A stretch of DNA of 11,577 nt from assembly GCA_019090565.1 (NCBI GenBank), contig JAHRVS010000158.1, positions 1 to 11,577 of the forward strand, read 5' to 3'. Below, in pieces: positions 7,033 to 11,577 of this stretch. The notes beneath the pieces are model-generated. The model saw only the letters and a list, made by a program, of their open reading frames with translations. It ran no database searches and was not told where the DNA came from. Position 1 is the first letter of the stretch; each line of letters opens with the position of its first letter. This DNA is from Gammaproteobacteria bacterium (lineage in GTDB: Bacteria > Pseudomonadota > Gammaproteobacteria > Pseudomonadales > UBA3067). The position numbers and the translations under genes are program-made.

Positions 7033-7152
7033 ATGGTCGCTCGTAGTCTCAAACAGGCTGCTGCCCACGTTCAGTTCGCTTGGTCCATCCTATTTGGGTT
7101 TAGGCACCATAGGTTAAGGAGCCATAAGGCTAAGCGGCATCCTGATTCATAA
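7033..7152 (+). CDS. Possible 39-residue basic small protein
   Basis: An ATG with a strong ribosome binding site (AAAGGAG, five bases upstream) opens a 39-codon frame ending in TAA. The peptide starts MVARSLKQAAAHVQFAWSIL. Its middle (HVQFAWSILFGF) is short and hydrophobic, and its end is very rich in arginine, lysine and histidine (RHHRLRSHKAKRH). No family is recognised. It lies 435 bp upstream of vgrG on the same strand. It could be a genuine small amphipathic protein, a leader peptide, or a chance ORF in non-coding DNA. The ribosome binding site is the main support; function is unknown. Confidence 0.4.
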   Translation: MVARSLKQAAAHVQFAWSILFGFRHHRLRSHKAKRHPDS

Positions 7153-7304
7153 ACGGTGGTTTTGGTGTAAGGAGAGGCGCTAGGCCAGATGAGTCTAAGC
7201 CAGCTTTTGCGTCGTGACTGGTTTGGTTTAATAGGGTTTCTAATGTGTCGGCTTGCTTGTGGTCATGTAGCTACTTTCGCTCATAAATATTGCCCCTTTG
7301 CCCT

Positions 7305-7330
7305 CTAGTGATTCGGGGGTAAGCCACTAG
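7305..7330 (+). other. Hairpin, first of a pair upstream of vgrG
   Basis: CTAGTG (7305-7310) pairs with CACTAG (7325-7330) across a 14-base loop containing GGGGG. No T-run follows on either strand. It sits 13 bases before the larger hairpin. Confidence 0.35.
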
Positions 7331-7343
7331 GCCTAACGCCCGC

Positions 7344-7384
7344 CTCTAGCCATACCTCTACCCCTGCCTAGAGTATGGGTAGAG
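7344..7384 (+). other. Large imperfect hairpin (15 bp) upstream of vgrG
   Basis: The 5' arm CTCTA-g-CCATAC-c-TCTA (7344-7360) pairs with TAGA-GTATGG-g-TAGAG (7369-7384), giving 15 base pairs with one G/G mismatch and one bulged C around the loop CCCCTGCC. It is not followed by an immediate T-run (CTTTT comes only after six more bases), so it is not a standard terminator. An ATG follows three bases after the stem (7388) and opens a 15-codon, very hydrophobic frame (MLLPLLLFLLKKVVT) ending at 7435, whose weak ribosome binding site GGGTAGAG lies inside the 3' arm. Confidence 0.5.
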
Positions 7385-7509
7385 CGGATGCTTTTACCCT
7401 TACTATTATTCCTGCTGAAAAAGGTTGTTACGTGATCTTTTCTTTCCAAACCTGTATATTCTGAATACAAGTCTACTTCGCTCGGAATTAATTAGAAGCG
7501 CCTTTCAAA

Positions 7510-7546
7510 GGCTTTGTTGCTGATTCTAATAGGGCTTTGTCGCTGA
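7510..7546 (+). repeat. 14-bp tandem repeat just before vgrG
   Basis: GGCTTTGTTGCTGA (7510-7523) is repeated as GGCTTTGTCGCTGA (7533-7546), 13 of 14 bases identical, with a 23-bp period. It lies 41 bp before the vgrG ATG. Two turns of helix spacing would suit a pair of protein-binding half-sites, but a decayed insertion-sequence end is also possible. Confidence 0.35.
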
Positions 7547-7587
7547 ATTTAACCACGTCGTTACTGAATGGAAGCCAAGAGAAGTTA

Positions 7588-9597
7588 ATGTCACGATTGA
7601 AAGCAACGCAAATTAATAGAATTATTTCAGTTAAAACATCTTTAGAAGACGACGTTCTGTTGTTTTACCGCATGGAAGCCGAGGAAAAATTGGGTGGCCT
7701 CTTTGCGTTTGATCTAGACCTGCTGAGCCCAAACCCTGAAATAGACTTTCAGGAAATGCTTGGCCAAAGTATGACAGTGAAATACGAGCGACCTGATAAA
7801 GAAAATCGCTATTTTAATGGTATTGTCAGCAGCTTCACCCAGGCCGGAAGTCACGGTGATCTTGCTTTATACCGAGCCAAGCTCGTTCCGTGGCTCTGGT
7901 TCTTAACGCGCACAACAGACAGCCGTATTTTCCAAAACAGAACTGTCCCAGACATTATTAAAGATGTGTTCAGCGACCACGGTTTCAGTATTTTCAGAGA
8001 GTCCCTCGTTGGCGAGTACCGCGAGTGGGCATACTGCGTTCAGTACCGAGAAACCGATTTTAGCTTCATTAGTCGCCTTATGGAGCAAGAAGGTATTTAC
8101 TACTACTTTGAGCACGAAGACGGGAAGCACAACCTGGTGCTGGCCGACTCCGCGAGTGCTCACGAAATGGTGCCCGGTTACGAAGAAGTTCCTTATTATC
8201 CGGCTCAAGAAAACTCACGGTGTGAGCGAGACCATCTGAACTCATGGACGTTAAGCCAGCATATACAGCCCGGCGCCTACGCACTGAACGGGTATGATTT
8301 CAAAAGACCGAAAGCGAACTTTCTCGCCAATGCGGGGGTCCCGGTGGAGCATGTCAATGCGACGATTCCGCGGGAACACGGGCGAGACAGCTACGAAATC
8401 TATGACTACCCCTATCCCGGTGAATATTTTGAACATACCGATGGCGAGCACTACGCACGCAACCGAATCGAAGAGTTACAGGCGCAATATGAAACAGCGC
8501 AAGGCAATGGTGATGTAGCCGGTCTCTTTGCAGGCAGCGTGTTTACACTGACGAATCATTTTCTGCGAGAAGATCAAAACAGGCAATACTTGATCTCCAG
8601 TGCCTCGTACAAATTGGGCCCTCAAGAATATGAATCGAAGTTTGAAGGTGGCAGTGACGCCACTTTTAGCACAAGCATCGGAGTCATCGGTGCGGAGCAA
8701 GCATTTCGCACTGCTCGAAACACCAAAAAGCCCACCGTGCGGGGTATTCAAACCGCCATTGTTGTCGGCCCGCCAGAAGAAGAAATTCATATCGATGAAT
8801 ATGGCCGGGTAAAAGTACAGTTTCACTGGGATCGTTATGGCGAAGCAAATGAAAACAGCTCATGCTGGATTCGCGTTGCTCATATCTGGGCAGGGAGTAA
8901 CTGGGGAGGGGTTCATCACCCACGTATTGGGCAAGAAGTCATTGTCGACTTTTTGGAAGGGGACCCAGACAGGCCGCTCATTACCGGGCGCGTTTATAAC
9001 TATGACAACATGCCCCCCTATGAGCTACCCGCCAATAAAACACAAAGTGGCATTAAAAGCCGAAGCTCATTAGAAGGCACCCCGCAAAACTTTAATGAAA
9101 TACGCTTTGAAGATAAAAAAGACAGTGAAGAAGTGTATGTGCACGCAGAAAAAGACTACAACACCCACGTAGAAAACGACCAATCAACCACTGTTGAGCG
9201 TGATCAATTTAATACCATCGGTAACGATAGAGAAAAAGATGTTGGCAACAACGAAACCAGTGTTATCGGTGTCGATAGAGGCGTCAAGGTCGGAAATAAT
9301 CATACCGAAAATGTGGGTAAAAACCAGAGCATTACCGTAGGGGAAAACGTCACCATCTCCATCGGGAAAGACCTTTCTGAAACGGTAGGGGGTTCATCGA
9401 CTCTGACTGTTACCGACGACTATTCAGTGCAAGCTAAAACCATATCGCTAACGGCCGACGATGAGATTTCACTTCAAACAGGCAGCGCGCAAATCGTCAT
9501 GAAAAGTAACGGTGACATCACCATAAAAGGTAACAACATTACGGTTCAAGGTGGCGGTGATGTTGTGATAACTGGCTCCCAGGTGGCGGTAAATTGA
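7588..9597 (+). CDS. vgrG: Type VI secretion spike protein VgrG (no effector extension)
   Basis: VgrG trimers cap the T6SS Hcp tube and pierce target cells, carrying effectors on the tip. The 669-residue product has a gp27-like base (about 1-360), including FRESLVGEYREWAYCVQYRE and the FISRLMEQEGIYYYFEH segment typical of the family. An OB-fold gp5 domain follows (about 380-490), with VQFHWDRYG, SCWIRVAHIWAGSNWGG, IGQEVIVDFLEGDPDRP and ITGRVYN. The rest is a needle of short repeats with V-G and N spacing (about 515-669). There is no recognisable toxin domain at the C-terminus, so cargo must bind non-covalently. The ATG at 7588 (AAGAGAAG just upstream) is preferred over an in-frame TTG at 7537 whose spacing to AGGG is too short. 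The stop overlaps the next gene's TTG by four bases. Confidence 0.95.
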   Translation: MSRLKATQINRIISVKTSLEDDVLLFYRMEAEEKLGGLFAFDLDLLSPNPEIDFQEMLGQSMTVKYERPDKENRYFNGIVSSFTQAGSHGDLALYRAKLVPWLWFLTRTTDSRIFQNRTVPDIIKDVFSDHGFSIFRESLVGEYREWAYCVQYRETDFSFISRLMEQEGIYYYFEHEDGKHNLVLADSASAHEMVPGYEEVPYYPAQENSRCERDHLNSWTLSQHIQPGAYALNGYDFKRPKANFLANAGVPVEHVNATIPREHGRDSYEIYDYPYPGEYFEHTDGEHYARNRIEELQAQYETAQGNGDVAGLFAGSVFTLTNHFLREDQNRQYLISSASYKLGPQEYESKFEGGSDATFSTSIGVIGAEQAFRTARNTKKPTVRGIQTAIVVGPPEEEIHIDEYGRVKVQFHWDRYGEANENSSCWIRVAHIWAGSNWGGVHHPRIGQEVIVDFLEGDPDRPLITGRVYNYDNMPPYELPANKTQSGIKSRSSLEGTPQNFNEIRFEDKKDSEEVYVHAEKDYNTHVENDQSTTVERDQFNTIGNDREKDVGNNETSVIGVDRGVKVGNNHTENVGKNQSITVGENVTISIGKDLSETVGGSSTLTVTDDYSVQAKTISLTADDEISLQTGSAQIVMKSNGDITIKGNNITVQGGGDVVITGSQVAVN

Positions 9598-10145
9598 TAA
9601 ACGCTCACAGCCCCAATGCCGAAAAAACGCCTCTAGAAAATGCCTCGCCGGCGATCTCCCCTGGCGAGGTGGTGATCGGTTATATTAAAAAAGTGGATCA
9701 AAGCGGGGTGTATGTTGACTACCCTCAAAACCCTTGTGCAACGCATGTTCTTGCGCTGACAACGATTCCGATTGAAACGAAAAATATCGGTAGAGAAGCA
9801 GCGCTGTTGTTTAATGCTGGCGACCTGAGTAAACCGGTTATCGTAGGGATTATTCATTGCGAAATGATGGAAGCGCTGGAAAACAAAAAGCCTGCTCACG
9901 AACCCGATGAAGCATGGCTGAATCAAATACCGGTGCCAGACTCGCAAGCGGAAGAAAAAAACCTCGGCATTGTTGTTGATGGAAAAGAACGCTGCATCGA
10001 AGCGAAAGAAGCGCTGACTCTGAAATGCGGCAAAGCAAGTATCACCCTTAGCAAAGACGGCGCGATATATTTAAGAGGTACTTATATCTCTAGCCGGTCA
10101 ACGGGCACGCAGCGAATTTTGGGTGGCTCCGTTCAAATAAACTGA
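9594..10145 (+). CDS. DUF6484 domain protein, T6SS-associated
   Basis: The 183-residue protein matches what I recall of DUF6484 proteins found beside VgrG and DUF2169 genes. Residues about 22-88 (GEVVIGYIKKVDQSGVYVDY, then GREAALLFNAGDLSKPVIVG) have the look of a small gp5-like OB fold. A charged linker follows (90-123), then a C-terminal beta-rich segment, CGKASITLSKDGAIYLRG (145-162), ending GGSVQIN. The last 39 residues align without gaps to the last 39 of VgrG (12 identities), suggesting a spike-tail-like module. There is no signal peptide or membrane segment. The TTG start overlaps the vgrG stop (TTGA) and AGGTGG lies about seven bases upstream, so translation is probably coupled. The molecular role is not established; an adaptor on the spike is an inference. 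Confidence 0.82.
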   Translation: MINAHSPNAEKTPLENASPAISPGEVVIGYIKKVDQSGVYVDYPQNPCATHVLALTTIPIETKNIGREAALLFNAGDLSKPVIVGIIHCEMMEALENKKPAHEPDEAWLNQIPVPDSQAEEKNLGIVVDGKERCIEAKEALTLKCGKASITLSKDGAIYLRGTYISSRSTGTQRILGGSVQIN

Positions 10146-10343
10146 TGGGTACTTTTAAGAATATTAACTTTTATGTGAGAGCAAGGAAGCCCCGCAGGTC
10201 GAACTGACGTGTAGTAAGGTATACACGATGATTTGAGCACGGCGCTAACGCAGCCATCGCGTGAGACGTATATTTTTGAGGAACCCTGATAACAAAGTAG
10301 TGGCAAGCAGGTAAGTTGTTGTCTTATAGAAGTAGTGGTTCCC
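10146..10343 (+). other. 198-bp gap splitting the T6SS operon
   Basis: The other junctions in this module overlap by four bases, yet this gap has no convincing gene. Its only frame of note starts at an ATG overlapping the DUF6484 stop (TGATG) and runs 20 codons (10145-10207), encoding a basic peptide starting MGTFKNINFYV. No clear promoter or terminator is visible. Confidence 0.4.
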
Positions 10344-11366
10344 ATGTTGCAGTTAAAGAATAATACCGCCATTTCGCCGGCGATGGCTTTTCTTCCTAAC
10401 GAAAATGGCATTGATAGCCTTTACGTTATTTTAAAAGCCAGTTTTGAAATCCTGCCCACCGTAAAATTACTCGAAACACAAATCCCCCCTTTTCAGGGTG
10501 ATGTATATTGGGGCGAACCCAATGAATCGAGCATTAAATATGTCTCGGATATACAACTCGGTAAACCCTCAACAGATATAATTCTTATTGGCAGCGCGCA
10601 AGCAAAAAATCGCGTGCCAGCACATAGCCTTGATGTGTCGATACAGGTTGCCAGGCAAAAATCAGCGCTAACAGTTTTTGGCGACCGTGAGTGGCAGGGT
10701 GGTAGCATCAGTCGCGCACACCCTTTTGAAACAATGCCCCTCATTTACGAAAATGCTTACGGTGGAACACATACCAGCCAAGAGCAAGGCGAAACCCTTA
10801 CATTGAGTGAAGCCTGCAACCCTGTTGGTAAAGGGTTTATTGGGAAACGCCGAGGGGAAGAAATAGACGGGCTTCGACTGCCTAATTTGGAAAACCCAAA
10901 GCAACTGATTTCCACCAGTCGCGACCAACCCAGCCCTGTTTGCTTTGGATTTATCGCCCCGTCATGGCAACCCAGAGTGCAGTACGCAGGCACCTACGAC
11001 GATACCTGGAAAACAATCACAGCCCCTTACCTGCCGAAAGATTTCGATAAGCGTTTCTTTCATGCGGCCCACCAGACCCTTATTGCCGATCAACACCTAA
11101 TCGGAGGTGAGCCGGTAACAATTAACAACGTAAGCCCAGCAGGGGAGCTGAATTTTCAGCTGCCGATTAATCCATTGGAAGTGCTTGTTCACATCAATAA
11201 CCGAAAAGAAAAGCCACCCGTGTCGATGCAAACCGTCCTGATAGAACCTGATGAAAACCGGTTCTCAATCATCTGGCAGGCCAGCATGCAATGTGACAAA
11301 GAGATGTTAAACATCGAACAAATTGATGTGAATTATCTTAGTCAAAAACATCGAGGGCGCCGATGA
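10344..11366 (+). CDS. DUF2169 family T6SS accessory (cargo adaptor-type) protein
   Basis: DUF2169 proteins are encoded with VgrG and PAAR-like (DUF4150) genes; in Agrobacterium a DUF2169 protein is known to be needed for loading a specific effector onto its VgrG. The 340-residue product carries the family motifs in order: GDVYWGEP (52-59), SDIQLGKPSTDIILIGSA (68-85), LTVFGDREW (109-117), PFETMPLIYENAYGG (127-141), NPVGKGF (159-165), LPNLENP (179-185), FGFIAPSWQPR (201-211), AGTYDDTW (215-222), and LPKDFDKRFFHAAHQ (230-244), then IGGEPVTINNVSP. It is soluble by appearance. The start is chosen at ATG 10344; a GTG three codons earlier is in frame but less likely. No strong ribosome binding site is visible. 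Its stop overlaps the next gene as ATGA. Confidence 0.88.
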   Translation: MLQLKNNTAISPAMAFLPNENGIDSLYVILKASFEILPTVKLLETQIPPFQGDVYWGEPNESSIKYVSDIQLGKPSTDIILIGSAQAKNRVPAHSLDVSIQVARQKSALTVFGDREWQGGSISRAHPFETMPLIYENAYGGTHTSQEQGETLTLSEACNPVGKGFIGKRRGEEIDGLRLPNLENPKQLISTSRDQPSPVCFGFIAPSWQPRVQYAGTYDDTWKTITAPYLPKDFDKRFFHAAHQTLIADQHLIGGEPVTINNVSPAGELNFQLPINPLEVLVHINNRKEKPPVSMQTVLIEPDENRFSIIWQASMQCDKEMLNIEQIDVNYLSQKHRGRR

Positions 11367-11577
11367 ATTTTTATGACCGGATTCCGATAAAAATGGCAGA
11401 AAACGCCGCGTTTTTCTGGATCTTGCATGATCAAGCGCTTCGTGGCCCCAATTATACGCTAGCGAAACTTATCGAGCTTGAGGCGCGCATTGATGCCCAG
11501 TTAGACGGCCTGCTTGTGCATGGCGAGGCTGGCTGGAACGCCTGCGAAGCGGCTTTGCGATTTGAAGCGCCGGGAGA
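11363..11577 (+). CDS. TIGR02270 family T6SS-associated protein, N-terminus only
   Basis: The frame begins with ATG overlapping the DUF2169 stop (ATGA) and is open to the window edge (71 codons). The N-terminus MNFYDRIPIKMAENAAFFWI, followed by LRGPNYTLAKLIELEARIDA and QLDGLLVHGEAGWNACEAAL, resembles TIGR02270 family proteins, which I recall as HEAT-repeat-like proteins encoded beside DUF2169 genes. The segment LRGP..TLAKLIELEARIDAQLDGLLVHG is the basis of the call. It looks helical and soluble. Its role is unknown; the coupling to DUF2169 suggests both serve the same loading step. Only about the first fifth may be present. Confidence 0.68.
   Translation, partial: MNFYDRIPIKMAENAAFFWILHDQALRGPNYTLAKLIELEARIDAQLDGLLVHGEAGWNACEAALRFEAPG

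Larger units (their letters stand above)
7153..7587. other. Long untranslated region upstream of vgrG, rich in inverted repeats
   Basis: No substantial protein gene is present in these 435 bp. They contain two hairpins (7305-7330, 7344-7384), a perfect 13-base odd palindrome GCCTTT-C-AAAGGC (7500-7512) and a short tandem repeat (7510-7546). No convincing sigma-70 promoter or -24/-12 element for vgrG was found; TATATT at 7455-7460 is a possible -10 without a properly spaced -35. Confidence 0.4.

Noticed and set aside
7331..7384. GCCTAAC (7331-7337) followed by a bulged hairpin, resembling an integron attC site
   Set aside because: The matching GTTRRRY core on the far side of the hairpin is absent and there is no integrase or cassette-like gene order nearby.
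7400..7480. Possible LexA-like or -10/-35 elements around CTGTATATTCTGAATACAAG
   Set aside because: Half-site spacing does not fit CTGT-N8-ACAG, and no -35 lies 16-18 bp before TATATT, so neither an SOS box nor a promoter can be supported.
7537..7587. Longer VgrG start at TTG 7537
   Set aside because: The only Shine-Dalgarno-like AGGG lies two bases from the TTG, and the 17 extra residues do not resemble a VgrG N-terminus; the ATG at 7588 is better placed.
1..11577. CRISPR arrays, tRNA or rRNA genes, prophage or transposase genes
   Set aside because: No regularly spaced repeats, no tRNA cloverleaf, no rRNA stretches and no transposase or integrase reading frame were seen on either strand.

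Overview
The window looks like a piece of a gammaproteobacterial chromosome of roughly 50% GC. The minus-strand order gmk - rpoZ - spoT - ridA - recG is the classic guanosine-nucleotide/stringent-response neighbourhood. The ridA gene sits where Escherichia coli has trmH, an arrangement I associate with Pseudomonas-like and marine Cellvibrionales-type genomes. The exact genus cannot be read from the sequence.

Region 1 (1-5900, minus strand) is housekeeping. Guanylate kinase, the RNA polymerase omega subunit, the bifunctional (p)ppGpp synthetase/hydrolase SpoT, a RidA imine deaminase and the RecG branch-migration helicase (3' end cut by the window edge) are read in that order. A probable intrinsic terminator and a promoter separate gmk from rpoZ. 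An unusual 291-bp gap with a 16-bp palindrome separates rpoZ from spoT. spoT begins with TTG. recG has no ATG, GTG or TTG before its first conserved motif, because its frame runs straight out of the ridA stop codon.

Region 2 (about 5900-7590) is mostly non-coding and forms the boundary between the housekeeping block and the accessory block. It holds one minus-strand 88-codon gene with a helix-turn-helix look, and a strong plus-strand intrinsic terminator with no gene in front of it. It also holds a 39-codon plus-strand small ORF with a good ribosome binding site, several inverted repeats (the largest a 15-bp imperfect stem) and a short tandem repeat just before vgrG.

Region 3 (7588-11577, plus strand) is a type VI secretion (T6SS) spike/cargo module: vgrG, a DUF6484 protein, a DUF2169 protein and the start of a TIGR02270-family gene. 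Stop/start overlaps join vgrG to the DUF6484 gene and the DUF2169 gene to the TIGR02270 gene, so translation is probably coupled. A 198-bp gap splits the four genes into two pairs. VgrG has no C-terminal effector domain, and the last 39 residues of VgrG and of the DUF6484 protein align without gaps (12 identities). This suggests that the DUF6484 protein carries a spike-tail-like module. Modules of this kind usually continue into a PAAR-like protein and a toxin/immunity pair, which would lie just past the right edge.
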